DNA of 28,691 nt from CAYMST01 sp964393115 (GCA_964393115.1 CAYMST010000023.1:1-28691), one strand, 5' to 3'. Counted from the first letter of the stretch, positions 16,404 to 24,982 are shown. Numbers and translations are program-made. Notes: generated by a model from the letters alone, not told the origin.

Positions 16404-16490
16404 TCTCATCACTTTGATCATCGCATGCACTTAATTGAGAATACAGACCAACGCTTGCTCAAGGAAAACTGAAAAATTTTATGTGTTTTA

Positions 16491-16537
16491 AAAACTTGAA
16501 TTTCAGGAACCAGTATGGTCCATTTCAGAAGTTTTTT
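16491..16537. terminator. Bidirectional terminator between convergent genes
   Basis: Outer arms AAAACTT (16491-16497) and AAGTTTT (16529-16535) enclose an inner imperfect stem GGAACC / GGTCC. A run of six T follows on the plus strand (16532-16537) and the matching A-run lies on the other side, so the structure can terminate both the CPBP gene and the serpin-like gene, whose stop codon it touches. Confidence 0.5.
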
Positions 16538-17531
16538 AATACTTGGTCATGAATTCAGTGTTTGAAATCCAAGTCACTAATATTGGAACCGAAGAGTCTA
16601 TTTTCTTAAGAATTATTAGAAATGGCTGATTAAATTTCAATTGTCTTTCGCTCCTTCCAAATATTTCTTCAACTGCATCGGAAGACATTTTGACACCCTT
16701 TTCGTCTAAGGAAAACCCGATTCTTTGTTTTACTATATCAAGTTGTACGTCACCACATTGGTCATTCAGGAATCTTCTATCGCATAGTTCTTTGAATTCC
16801 TTAGACAAATCAAAAGCAATGACAGGAATTTTTAATGAATCCAAGAATGTAACTAAACTTCCTCTATTATTCTGTCCCATCCTCTCGTTTACATCCAGAT
16901 ATGTTTGTTCTAAAGAATGTCGCTTGTTCAATTTGGCTAAAACTAGTTCAGCATCATTCAATATAATTTTGATTATAAAATCATTTTCGTCTTTATAATC
17001 CATGACGCGTATATTTCTCGCAAATTCAGAATAATTATCGGCCTCGCTATTGAGTTCAAACGTATGGACGCGTTGATGATCAAAAACGATTGAACTTTCC
17101 TTTTTGGACTTAATGAAGCCTTGCCATTTGAAATCAAATGCAATTTGGGTGTAAGAAATAAACTTACCTATGTGTTGTTTGAAATCGTAAGCTCTAAAAA
17201 GATTAGAATTTGATAACAAGTCGGTTAAAGAATCATATCTATTATGGTCTAGCCTCCCTGAAAATGTCAGAATATTTTGATTCCTAAAAAGTCCCGAATG
17301 GAACTCAAACCCGTTGAGGTACTCCAGAATACTAGGAGGGTCTGAAATCATTAGATCTCCCGAGCCGATAAGAGATTTTTTCAAATGATACCATGAAATC
17401 TCTAAAGTTGGACTGTAAACCACATTAAAATTCCCATCGAATTTGTGCTTTAAAATCGCTATTTGTTTAGACTGACTATAACCCGAAACCGTAAGAATAG
17501 TCAGTATATAGAAAACAACACTTTTAAACAT
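16536..17531 (-). CDS. Exported serpin-like protein, degenerate
   Basis: Protein of 331 residues with a signal peptide (1-20, ending in GYSQ). I see serpin landmarks in the right order: NFNVVYSPTLEIS (34-46), matching the N-terminal N-F-SP-S motif; QIAFDFKWQGFI (129-140), matching the NAIYFKGKW strand; NIRVMDYKDENDF (173-185), matching the LPY-x-G-x-x-x-S strand; SLDEKGVKMSSDA (274-286), matching the reactive-loop hinge; and LKFNQPFLIIL (298-308), matching the FxxxxPFLF strand. The hinge-to-strand distance is close to that of alpha-1-antitrypsin. The hinge lacks the run of small residues (EGTEAAA) that inhibitory serpins need to insert the loop, and the protein is about 40-60 residues shorter than usual. 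It is probably serpin-fold but non-inhibitory. The assignment rests on motif order, not a profile search. Confidence 0.5.
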   Translation of the reverse strand: MFKSVVFYILTILTVSGYSQSKQIAILKHKFDGNFNVVYSPTLEISWYHLKKSLIGSGDLMISDPPSILEYLNGFEFHSGLFRNQNILTFSGRLDHNRYDSLTDLLSNSNLFRAYDFKQHIGKFISYTQIAFDFKWQGFIKSKKESSIVFDHQRVHTFELNSEADNYSEFARNIRVMDYKDENDFIIKIILNDAELVLAKLNKRHSLEQTYLDVNERMGQNNRGSLVTFLDSLKIPVIAFDLSKEFKELCDRRFLNDQCGDVQLDIVKQRIGFSLDEKGVKMSSDAVEEIFGRSERQLKFNQPFLIILKKIDSSVPILVTWISNTEFMTKY

Positions 17532-17561
17532 TTCAAATACCGTTAAAGATTAACCTCGCCA

Positions 17562-17578
17562 ACGGAGCATTACTCCGT
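17562..17578 (-). repeat. Hairpin spanning the stop codon of the Sde182-like gene
   Basis: ACGGAG and CTCCGT arms (17562-17567 and 17573-17578) enclose a five-base loop containing the TAA stop on the minus strand. The stem lies in the 38-base gap between two cotranscribed genes and could modulate coupling or partial termination. There is no downstream U-tract. Confidence 0.4.
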
Positions 17579-19321
17579 AAAAAAGTTAATAGAGCTTTCA
17601 CTGTAAAAACCTAAGTCATCAAATATTTTGGCCGTCAATAGGTGAGGACCGCGTTCAAAGTTGAAGGTAGCCGCATGACCAAATTTATACGGAGGGGCAT
17701 AAATGGTTTCAATGAACTCATTATCTATATAAAGTTCAATTTTTGTGATATAGCCATCGATATCCGCAGCGCTAAGCAAAAAATCAGAAATAACCTTCTT
17801 AGGGGTAGATGTACTTCCTTCCTTCGGGGAAAGCACGCGACCGTAAGGACGATAATTTATTTTTTTCGATTCACCAGTAACCGTGATAACGATACGACGA
17901 AAGTCATAGAGTGGAACCTCACCATCATCCTTTACGATCAAAATAATGTGAAGATCATTTCCAACAGCATCAACCGGTACCGTTATTTCAGTCTTGCTTA
18001 GTTTCTTACCAGATATCTCAAAGTCTCCTGAAAATATGTGGTCGGAAGCTTCCTGATAGTAAAACCATTCATAAGTAAGTTCATCACCGTCAGGATCACT
18101 AGACTTTGAAGCATTAAGCTTTAACGTCTCCCCTGGTTCGGCAGAAATACGTATTACCTGATCAGAACCATCTTTGCCGAAATAGGCTACGGGATTATGG
18201 TTAGCAGATTGCGAGGAAGAAACACACCAGTCTGCACGTGCTTTCAAGTCATTTAAATAAGAATGTCGCCAGCGCATTAGGGCGTTCTGAACATAGAGTT
18301 TAGAGCTCCCTATCCAGTTTTTGTAATAGGTAAGATTTACTTCACCGTCTCCAGTAGTAGAATATGCTCGTATTTGTGATCCTTTTGACCCAATAGAGGC
18401 CATATCCGATGGCTTGGAAGAATATCGTCCACCCCATCCTCCCCACGATGGATTTGAAACTTCGAAAAGGCCTTGATTCACCAAACCCAGCCAAGTGGCA
18501 GTACCAGATCCTTCTAATGCTCTGTTGCCAATGGTATACTGAGCACATAGAGCTCCATGACCGTGAGTAATATTTTCCGAAGCCCAAGCTAGTTGCCCAT
18601 TAAGATCTTTAGATTTTGAACTCCAACCATAAGGTCCGGCGACTTTGGTGACATCGGCAAAGTCCCCGTCGGCATAAGCCATACCTTGTATAAAACTTCG
18701 GTAGATAGATACTTCCGAAAAGTTTTTTGATATGTACACATCAGCATTGTCAAGACCTCCTTCGTCAAAAATGGATACATGTTGTAAAATGCTGTGGATA
18801 GCATTTCCTTTTTCCTCTTTCAATTCTTGAAAGGCTTGTGCTACGGTATTGGCTCCTGCGTTCAGTGCGATAACCAACCCTTCCGAACCTGATTCTAAAA
18901 TTGCCTTTTTTATAAGTGCTGAACCCTCCGTGGATTTACCTGCTCCAACCCCTGACATGCCATATACAGATTGTCCACTTGCAGAGACGTCCTTTAGTGC
19001 TTGTGCTTCAGGCCATCCGGTATCATTTTTCTTCAAGTTTTCTAAAACCTCCCCATAGGCGTCAATAACTTCATGGACCTTACCAATAGCGGGCAAGCTC
19101 CTCTCAGCCATTGAGGTATTGACTATAATACCTTTGATATCCAGATCATTGGCATATAGTAACAGATGTACCAAGGTCTGAATTCTTCCCTGCTCTTCGT
19201 TAAGATCGGTGACATAAATCAATGGGGTCTTTTTGGTAGGGACATCGTGTGAGGCATGAACACCTCTCGCCGAGATTATTAGAGACAACAAGGTCAACAC
19301 AAATATCACGGACTTATTCAT
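17570..19321 (-). CDS. Sde182-like (DUF1593) nucleoside-hydrolase-fold secreted protein
   Basis: Exported protein of 583 residues. The signal peptide is about 1-24 (ends VHASH). The N-terminal nucleoside-hydrolase-like domain (about 32-340) carries family landmarks such as SGVGAGKSTEGS, HGHGALCAQY and NPSWGGWGGRY. It is followed by the family's own beta-sandwich (about 375-480, with KSSDPDGDELTYEW) and a C-terminal Ig-like domain (about 490-583, with ADIDGYITKIELYID). The named relative, Sde182 of Saccharophagus degradans, is a cellulose-binding protein. Active-site erosion is visible: the family phrase that I recall as TDIxNEPDD reads TDLNEEQGR (38-46), and the DQDDAG-like metal segment reads DEGGLDNA. 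Catalysis is thus doubtful and a glycan-binding role more likely. It is first in an operon with the serpin-like gene 38 bases downstream. Confidence 0.82.
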   Translation of the reverse strand: MNKSVIFVLTLLSLIISARGVHASHDVPTKKTPLIYVTDLNEEQGRIQTLVHLLLYANDLDIKGIIVNTSMAERSLPAIGKVHEVIDAYGEVLENLKKNDTGWPEAQALKDVSASGQSVYGMSGVGAGKSTEGSALIKKAILESGSEGLVIALNAGANTVAQAFQELKEEKGNAIHSILQHVSIFDEGGLDNADVYISKNFSEVSIYRSFIQGMAYADGDFADVTKVAGPYGWSSKSKDLNGQLAWASENITHGHGALCAQYTIGNRALEGSGTATWLGLVNQGLFEVSNPSWGGWGGRYSSKPSDMASIGSKGSQIRAYSTTGDGEVNLTYYKNWIGSSKLYVQNALMRWRHSYLNDLKARADWCVSSSQSANHNPVAYFGKDGSDQVIRISAEPGETLKLNASKSSDPDGDELTYEWFYYQEASDHIFSGDFEISGKKLSKTEITVPVDAVGNDLHIILIVKDDGEVPLYDFRRIVITVTGESKKINYRPYGRVLSPKEGSTSTPKKVISDFLLSAADIDGYITKIELYIDNEFIETIYAPPYKFGHAATFNFERGPHLLTAKIFDDLGFYSESSINFFTE

Positions 19322-19522
19322 AACTTCGGATTTTTTGAATTTGGGATAAATTAACCAAATAAATTGAAAAACAGGAATTCACCTCTTCTGGAAGGTAAAA
19401 ACGTTCGATATATCAACAAATCTAGCAAGATCATTTAATTCCTGTTTCCTTAATTTTTATTTAAAATCATATCACGGTTTACCGGATTAGCCGTAATTTT
19501 CACTGCGTAATAATCTCAAATA
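19322..19522. promoter_or_regulatory. Divergent intergenic region
   Basis: These 201 AT-rich bases separate two divergent start codons. On the minus strand, TTTG followed after 19 bases by TACCTTCC is a loose match to the Bacteroidetes -33/-7 promoter pattern for the Sde182-like gene. On the plus strand, TAATTTTC (19494-19501) is one mismatch from TAnnTTTG and lies 21 bases before the aldo/keto reductase start. Nothing else was recognised. Confidence 0.3.
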
Positions 19523-20563
19523 ATGATTTACACCACATTAGGAAATACCAACATTGAAGTGTCCAAAATTTGTCTTGGCACAATGACATGGGGGGAACAA
19601 AACACCGAAGCGGAAGGCCATGAACAAATGGACTACGCACTAGAGCAAGGCGTTAATTTCTTTGATACCGCAGAAATGTATTCGGTTCCTGGCCGTCCTG
19701 AAACATACGGTGCCACCGAAAAAATAATTGGAACCTGGTTTGAGAGCCGGAAAAACAGGGATAAGATCATATTGGCTAGTAAAGTGGTGGGGCCATCGGC
19801 AGGTTTAAAATATATCCGCAATCCACTAAAACACAATAGAGAACAAATCGAAACAGCCATAGCAGGGAGCTTAAAAAGGCTAAAAACGGATTATATTGAT
19901 GTATACCAAATCCACTGGCCCGAGCGCATGACCAATTACTTTGGGAAGCTTGGATTTGAGGATAATGAAGGCGAAGTATGGAAAGATAATATTAATGAAA
20001 TAGTTGAGACACTCAAAGACCTCAAGACCGCAGGTAAGATACGGCATTTTGGCTTGTCCAATGAAACACCATGGGGTGTTATGCGCTACTTTGTGGAGTC
20101 AGAGAAAACCAATTTCGAACACCCGGTAAGTATTCAAAACCCCTATAGTTTACTTAACCGTACCTTTGAAGTAGGACTATCAGAAATCACCATCCGCGAA
20201 AAATGCGGCTTACTGGCCTACTCACCGTTGGCCTTTGGCCTGCTTTCGGGGAAGTATCATGATGGTTCTGACGTATCTACATCAAGGATTACGCTTTTCC
20301 CAAAACTTGGCAGGTACAACGACCCAAATGTGGTCATGGTAGCCAAAAAGTACTTCGAAATAGCCAAGAAATATGGATTGAGCCCAACACAACTTTCTCT
20401 AGCCTATGTGAATACCCGTAAGTTTGTCACCGCCAATATTATAGGGGCAACAACCATGAGTCAACTTAAGGAAAATATCAAAAGCATAGATGTCAGGTTA
20501 AGCGATGAGATGATATCAGAGATAAATAAAGTTCATGCGCAACATTCAAACCCTGCACCGTGA
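19523..20563 (+). CDS. tas: Aldo/keto reductase, Tas family
   Basis: NADPH-dependent aldo/keto reductase with a TIM-barrel fold, 346 residues, cytosolic. The catalytic tetrad is visible: Asp48 and Tyr53 in FFDTAEMY, Lys87 in LASKVV, and His131 in QIHWPER. The GLSNETPWG and SPLAFGLLSGKY segments are typical of the Tas subfamily (E. coli Tas), and the length matches. Physiological substrates of Tas proteins are not well defined. The last codons overlap the next gene by four bases (GTGA), so the two are translationally coupled. The subfamily call is good; the substrate is unknown. Confidence 0.92.
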   Translation: MIYTTLGNTNIEVSKICLGTMTWGEQNTEAEGHEQMDYALEQGVNFFDTAEMYSVPGRPETYGATEKIIGTWFESRKNRDKIILASKVVGPSAGLKYIRNPLKHNREQIETAIAGSLKRLKTDYIDVYQIHWPERMTNYFGKLGFEDNEGEVWKDNINEIVETLKDLKTAGKIRHFGLSNETPWGVMRYFVESEKTNFEHPVSIQNPYSLLNRTFEVGLSEITIREKCGLLAYSPLAFGLLSGKYHDGSDVSTSRITLFPKLGRYNDPNVVMVAKKYFEIAKKYGLSPTQLSLAYVNTRKFVTANIIGATTMSQLKENIKSIDVRLSDEMISEINKVHAQHSNPAP

Positions 20564-21288
20564 TACTTGATCAGGAAGTCCCGAAAGCATCTTTAGAAGC
20601 ATTCGTTTTATTTATTGTGGTAGTAGTCTCTTGTCTCGCTGCCGTTTCACAAATAAAAAATCAAGCTTTAAGAGTTTTAGGGTTACCCAAAAACTTCTAT
20701 CTGGAAATAGGGCTTGGTCTTTGGTTAGCACTCTTGGGTGCACTCAGTTGGAGTGGTTTTTTCATGAATTTTGGTGCTTTTCCCCCAAGGTTCTTGATTG
20801 CGATAGTCCCGACCTTCATATTTATCATCGCTGCACTACTCCTCAAACCTTGGCGGAGTGTGGTAAACGAGTTTTCCATATCATCAATGACATGGTTACA
20901 CATCGTACGAATTCCTGTAGAAATTGTATTGTGGTGGTTATTCCTAAATGGTCTGGTACCCAAATTGATGACCTTTGAGGGAATAAACTGGGACATTCTT
21001 TCGGGCATCACCGCTCCACTGGCAGCGCTCGTTTTTCTGAAGCCAGCGTTCAAAAAGATCAACTTGGTCTGGAATATTGTTTGTCTTGGATTGCTGATCA
21101 ATATTGTCGTTCACGCCGTGTTATCTGCACCATTACCATTCCAACAGCTTGCGTTCGACCAGCCAAACATCGCCGTTTTCCAATTTCCGTTTATTTGGCT
21201 CCCCGGTTTTGTTGTTCCGGTCGTTTTATTTTTACATATCGCGACGATTAGTAGACTTATCAAATCATTAAAAATAATCTCTCACTAA
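20560..21288 (+). CDS. Multipass membrane protein of unknown function
   Basis: Integral membrane protein of 242 residues with about seven hydrophobic segments and a GTG start that overlaps the aldo/keto reductase stop. Notable features are a central RIPVEIVLWWLF segment, LMTFEGINWDILSGI with conserved-looking Gly and Asp, and the C-terminal QLAFDQPNIAVFQFPFIWLP, rich in Pro and aromatics. I recall similar uncharacterised proteins across Bacteroidetes, but know no function. The translational coupling to an NADPH reductase is the only context clue. Confidence 0.8.
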   Translation: MILDQEVPKASLEAFVLFIVVVVSCLAAVSQIKNQALRVLGLPKNFYLEIGLGLWLALLGALSWSGFFMNFGAFPPRFLIAIVPTFIFIIAALLLKPWRSVVNEFSISSMTWLHIVRIPVEIVLWWLFLNGLVPKLMTFEGINWDILSGITAPLAALVFLKPAFKKINLVWNIVCLGLLINIVVHAVLSAPLPFQQLAFDQPNIAVFQFPFIWLPGFVVPVVLFLHIATISRLIKSLKIISH

Positions 21289-21314
21289 GAAAACACTACT
21301 TCGATTTGATAATT

Positions 21315-21938
21315 ATGTCCACGGAAGATGTGAAAAAGTCTTGGACCAGTATTGCTTCAAAATATTCTCATGACAGCGGGCTCATTACCGAATTATGGGA
21401 TGAGATAGTTACCGCCTATACCTCTCCGAATAGGCACTATCACAACTTACATCACATTTCGTTCATGTTACAATTATTTCACCAATACGAAGAGAAGCTC
21501 ATCAAAAAAGGCGAAGTGTTATTCTCCATTTTCTACCATGACATTATTTACGATGTGAAAAGCCGAAAAAACGAAGAAAATAGTGTCAAGTACGCTGCTT
21601 TACGGTTACTCAAGCTAGGTGTTAGCCCAACAGCAATTAACCGAATTTCCAAAATGATTGTATCAACAAAGCATCACGAGCCTACTGATAACATGGACAA
21701 TAATTATCTACTTGATTTCGACTTGGCCATCTTAAGTGCTCCAGAAAAGGAGTATAAACTATACACTGATCAAATTAGAAATGAATACCTCCTTTACCCA
21801 AAAACCATGTACCGCTTTGGGAGAAAAAGATTACTCAAAAACCTACTTCGACAAAGCAGCATTTATGCAACGGAAGATTTCCAAAGTCGCAATCAGAAGG
21901 CCTTGATCAATTTAGAACGTGAACTTTACTCATTTTAG
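21315..21938 (+). CDS. Predicted HD-superfamily metal-dependent hydrolase (COG4339-like)
   Basis: Putative phosphohydrolase, cytosolic, 207 residues from the ATG at 21315; an in-frame TTG at 21306 is possible but less likely. HD-type metal ligands are visible: RHYHNLHHI near residue 40, FYHDIIYD (the HD pair) near 72-79, the STKHH segment, and LDFDLAIL. NEENSVKYAA after the HD pair and NEYLLYP/YRFGRKRLLKNLL near the end are typical of this family. The substrate is not known. It lies 26 bases after the membrane-protein stop and may belong to the same transcript. Confidence 0.88.
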   Translation: MSTEDVKKSWTSIASKYSHDSGLITELWDEIVTAYTSPNRHYHNLHHISFMLQLFHQYEEKLIKKGEVLFSIFYHDIIYDVKSRKNEENSVKYAALRLLKLGVSPTAINRISKMIVSTKHHEPTDNMDNNYLLDFDLAILSAPEKEYKLYTDQIRNEYLLYPKTMYRFGRKRLLKNLLRQSSIYATEDFQSRNQKALINLERELYSF

Positions 21939-22188
21939 AACGTGAAGATACCTCTACAGTTACTATTGACCCTCTTGGCTAATTTTGGTTTATGGAGCTT
22001 ACAGCTGACGAGCAAGCATTGGTCTAACCATGAAGCCAAAATCACGCATGACCATACCAAAAGAACCTGTATTGCGTTTCGAATAATAGGTAAAGTCTCT
22101 TTAAGAGCTATTATAAAATCTAGCAGTACGCCGTTCAAACCAGCTCTTTTGTGTAATTATCTTATGGATTCCATATAAATTTCTTGGG
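21939..22188. other. 250-base gap with no convincing gene
   Basis: A GTG-started frame of 78 codons (21942-22178) begins with a hydrophobic stretch but then loses any domain-like character, and a minus-strand frame overlaps it, so neither is called. TAATTTTG (21980-21987) matches the Bacteroidetes -7 box exactly but lacks a well-spaced TTG. It could drive the MORN-repeat gene with a leader of about 200 bases. Confidence 0.4.
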
Positions 22189-23511
22189 ATGAACTTGAAA
22201 ACATTGATTCTTACTTTTTTTTTATGCGCTCATTATCTCTTAGCGTGGGCGCAAACAGAAGTAGTAACCTACTATGATGGTATAGGTAAGCCTACCAAAG
22301 AACGATATTCCATTCTTCAACGTGATAGTACCAAAATCCATGGTGACTATCGAATGTTCTTTCGATCTGGAGCATTAATGGTAAATGGTCAGTTTCAAGA
22401 AGGACAAAAACATGGGGTTTTTGAAAACTTCTATGAAAATGGTGTGCTGCAGCGGGTGACACATTACCGTAATGGACTACGTTACGGGCTAACCGAAGTT
22501 TTTTATGAAGACAAATCACCATTACAAACTGCGTATTTTGAAAACGACACCTTAGAGGGAGAGGTGACGCAATACTATAAAAATGGTAGTATCAAGAATA
22601 TAACTCACTTTAAAAAAGGGAAGCCTGATGGTCTGGTAACGCAGTATTACCCAAACGGCAACAAGAAAGAAATCACAACCTATAAAGCGGGCGATCCTAA
22701 TGGTCCCACTAGTGCTTATTATGAGAGTGGCAAACTTAAAAGTGAATCGGTCTTTAAGCAGTCATTCTTACATGGATATTTCAAGACCTATTACCCCAGC
22801 GGTCAGTTAAGTACAGAGGCTTACTATGAAGATGGCTCGCAGACGGGATCATTTTCGAACTACTTCGAATCGGGTACACTGCAAGCAAAGGGGCTCTATA
22901 AGAATGGTCTACTTGACGGAGAAGTATTTAATTATTTCGCTGATGGCACCACCAAGCAAGCATTTCGATACTTAAAAGGAAAGAAAACAGGAACAAACAT
23001 TATCTATTTCAGTACTGGACAGATTCGAGAGAAAAGTATTTTTTCCAACGAAGAAAAAAATGTTGATACGGAAGAATATGATGAAAAAGGAAATTTATTG
23101 GCCAAAAAACGATTTCAAGAGGGCTTAAAAAGTGGTGTTTGGAAGTACTACTTCACGAATGGAAAGGTCTACGTCATTGAGCGCTATAAGAACGATGGCC
23201 TAAATGGAGAGCGAGCCGTATATACAGATAGGGGTAAAAAATCTAGGATTGAAAGCTATCAAAACGGTAAATTAAATGGGCTCACATCCATATATGATAA
23301 AAATGAACACGTAACTGAAGAAATCACCTATCAGTTCAACCGTAAGCAAGGTGAATATAAGAAGTACTTTAAGTCTGGTAAATTGGCGGTTTCCGGTAGT
23401 TATCATCGAAACAAAAAACACAAAAATTGGATCTACTACAAAAAAAATGGAGAGACCGAAAAAGAAGAAAGCTATCATTTCGGAAAACTAGTGCCGCAAC
23501 AGCCTGACTAA
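22189..23511 (+). CDS. Exported MORN-repeat (YwqK-like) protein
   Basis: Secreted or periplasmic protein of 440 residues. The signal peptide is clear (1-22, ending AWAQ). Nearly all of the rest consists of about 16 to 18 tandem repeats of 20-24 residues with the pattern YYENGxLxxxxxYKNGxxxG (MORN variant 2). Such proteins are often auto-named YwqK-family antitoxins in Bacteroidetes, but the repeat is only a binding scaffold and there is no toxin partner here. Export also argues against an antitoxin role. The purC gene follows after 26 bases but probably has its own promoter. Confidence 0.85.
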   Translation: MNLKTLILTFFLCAHYLLAWAQTEVVTYYDGIGKPTKERYSILQRDSTKIHGDYRMFFRSGALMVNGQFQEGQKHGVFENFYENGVLQRVTHYRNGLRYGLTEVFYEDKSPLQTAYFENDTLEGEVTQYYKNGSIKNITHFKKGKPDGLVTQYYPNGNKKEITTYKAGDPNGPTSAYYESGKLKSESVFKQSFLHGYFKTYYPSGQLSTEAYYEDGSQTGSFSNYFESGTLQAKGLYKNGLLDGEVFNYFADGTTKQAFRYLKGKKTGTNIIYFSTGQIREKSIFSNEEKNVDTEEYDEKGNLLAKKRFQEGLKSGVWKYYFTNGKVYVIERYKNDGLNGERAVYTDRGKKSRIESYQNGKLNGLTSIYDKNEHVTEEITYQFNRKQGEYKKYFKSGKLAVSGSYHRNKKHKNWIYYKKNGETEKEESYHFGKLVPQQPD

Positions 23512-23525
23512 AACGAAGATAAATG

Positions 23526-23533
23526 TAATTTTG
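23526..23533 (+). promoter_or_regulatory. Bacteroidetes -7 promoter box for purC
   Basis: TAATTTTG fits the TAnnTTTG consensus exactly and ends five bases before the purC ATG. Transcription would begin at or very near the ATG, giving a leaderless or nearly leaderless mRNA. No TTG -33 element is seen at the usual distance, which lowers confidence. Confidence 0.4.
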
Positions 23534-23537
23534 TGGC

Positions 23538-24479
23538 ATGTTAGCAGAAGCCATCAGTAAGACAGAGTATAATTTTAAAGGCCAAAAAGGAAAATACACC
23601 GGAAAAGTAAGGGACGTATATGAGTTTGACGATAAGCTGGTCATCGTAGCCTCAGATCGAATTTCCGCTTTTGACGTAGTCTTACCTCGCCCCATCCCAT
23701 ACAAAGGTCAAGTCTTGAACCAGATAGCGGCAAAATTTCTGGATCTTACCTCTTCTATTGTCCCAAACTGGGTAGAGGGCGTTCCAGACCCTAATGTGAC
23801 CGTTGGAAAACGATGTGAGCCATTTAAAGTTGAAATGGTGATACGCGGATACCTAGCAGGACATGCCTGGCGCGAGTACCGTGATGGTAAGCGAGAGATA
23901 TGCGGTGTTCCGCTACCGGACGGATTAAAGGAAAATGATAAGCTTCCAAGCCCGATCATTACACCTACGACCAAAGCAGATCAAGGACATGACGAAGATA
24001 TTTCAGAAGAAGAAATCCTAAGGCAAGGACTTGTTTCCGAATCAGACTATGCAACATTAAAAGATTATACCTACAAATTATTTGAGTTTGGTTCAAACTA
24101 CGCTCACCAGCAAGGGCTAATATTAGTAGATACAAAGTATGAGTTTGGTAATCATAAAGGGGAAATATTGCTGATTGATGAAGTTCATACACCGGACTCT
24201 TCTCGCTACTTTTACGCCGATACCTATGAGGAAAACCAGCGATTAGGAAAACCTCAAAAGCAGCTGTCTAAAGAGTTTGTTCGAAAGTGGTTGATTGAGA
24301 ATGGCTTCCAAGGAAAAGAGGGGCAACAGATGCCTACTTTGAGTGACGAATATGTGCATGAAGTGTCAGAACGGTACGTAGAATTATTTGAAAAAGTAAC
24401 AGGAGAATTGTTCGTTAAAGATATTTCTACGGATAAAATAGACAGAATTAGGGAAAATATCGAAAAATCCATCGCTTGA
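23538..24479 (+). CDS. purC: Phosphoribosylaminoimidazole-succinocarboxamide (SAICAR) synthase
   Basis: ATP-dependent ligation of aspartate to CAIR, a step of de novo purine synthesis, cytosolic. The 313-residue protein is the longer form of the family (the E. coli enzyme has about 237). Visible signatures are GKVRDVYEFDD near residue 22, ASDRISAFDVVLPRPIPYKG, the RGYLAGHAWREY insertion region, TTKADQGHDED, GLILVDTKYEFG, and LIDEVHTPDSSRY for nucleotide and metal binding. All expected motifs are present. It is followed after 107 bases by the STAS gene. Confidence 0.97.
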   Translation: MLAEAISKTEYNFKGQKGKYTGKVRDVYEFDDKLVIVASDRISAFDVVLPRPIPYKGQVLNQIAAKFLDLTSSIVPNWVEGVPDPNVTVGKRCEPFKVEMVIRGYLAGHAWREYRDGKREICGVPLPDGLKENDKLPSPIITPTTKADQGHDEDISEEEILRQGLVSESDYATLKDYTYKLFEFGSNYAHQQGLILVDTKYEFGNHKGEILLIDEVHTPDSSRYFYADTYEENQRLGKPQKQLSKEFVRKWLIENGFQGKEGQQMPTLSDEYVHEVSERYVELFEKVTGELFVKDISTDKIDRIRENIEKSIA

Positions 24480-24586
24480 TGTTTTGATTGATTAGATTTA
24501 TGGTCATCAAGACATTAGACCCCCATTGTAAAATTTTAGAGGAGGTTTGGATTAAAAATAGTAATCATCATAAAATTTAGATTAAG

Positions 24587-24973
24587 ATGAGTTTTGAAGT
24601 AAAGAACGCCGAGCATTACAGTATAATCAGAATTAAGAACGAAAAATTAGATTCAATTTTAAGTCCTGAACTGAAGTCTGAATTTACTGATATGCACAAC
24701 GCAAACGTTTCTAATGTCATTGTAGACATGAATGATGTGAAATACGCTGACTCTTCTGGACTAAGTGCGCTATTAGTGGGAAATAGACTATTTGGAAGTG
24801 GAGATAATGTATTTGTTCTTGCAGGTCTAAATGACCACGTGATGAAGCTGATAAATATCTCACAACTAGATAAAGTATTAGAAATTCTTCCAACAGTAGA
24901 GGAAGCAGTTGATACAATTTTCCTTCATGTTATCGGCAAAGGCCTTATCGAAGGAGAAGATAAAGAAGCTTAA
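24587..24973 (+). CDS. STAS-domain anti-sigma-factor antagonist (RsbV/SpoIIAA-like)
   Basis: Small cytosolic protein of 128 residues with a single STAS domain. The conserved VIVDMNDVKYADSSGLSALL segment (44-63) contains the Ser pair (56-57) where SpoIIAA-type antagonists are phosphorylated by their anti-sigma kinase. No kinase (RsbW-like) or sigma factor is encoded here, so the partner lies elsewhere. The last 15 residues are acidic. A strong intrinsic terminator follows 9 bases after the stop. Confidence 0.85.
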   Translation: MSFEVKNAEHYSIIRIKNEKLDSILSPELKSEFTDMHNANVSNVIVDMNDVKYADSSGLSALLVGNRLFGSGDNVFVLAGLNDHVMKLINISQLDKVLEILPTVEEAVDTIFLHVIGKGLIEGEDKEA

Positions 24974-24982
24974 ATATACGTT

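Noticed and set aside
20631..20978. Alternate-frame ORF inside the membrane-protein gene
   Set aside because: The other frame encodes a coherent multi-helix protein coupled to the upstream gene; this one is a shadow.
21942..22178. Possible 78-residue exported peptide with GTG start
   Set aside because: Only the first 20 residues look signal-like; the rest lacks domain character and another frame is open on the opposite strand.
22189..23511. Antitoxin role for the MORN-repeat protein
   Set aside because: It has a signal peptide and no adjacent toxin; the YwqK antitoxin label comes from repeat similarity only.
24475..24511. CTTGATG/CATCAAG inverted repeat at the end of purC
   Set aside because: The arms are only seven bases with a 23-base loop and no T-run, so it is a weak terminator candidate and may be chance.
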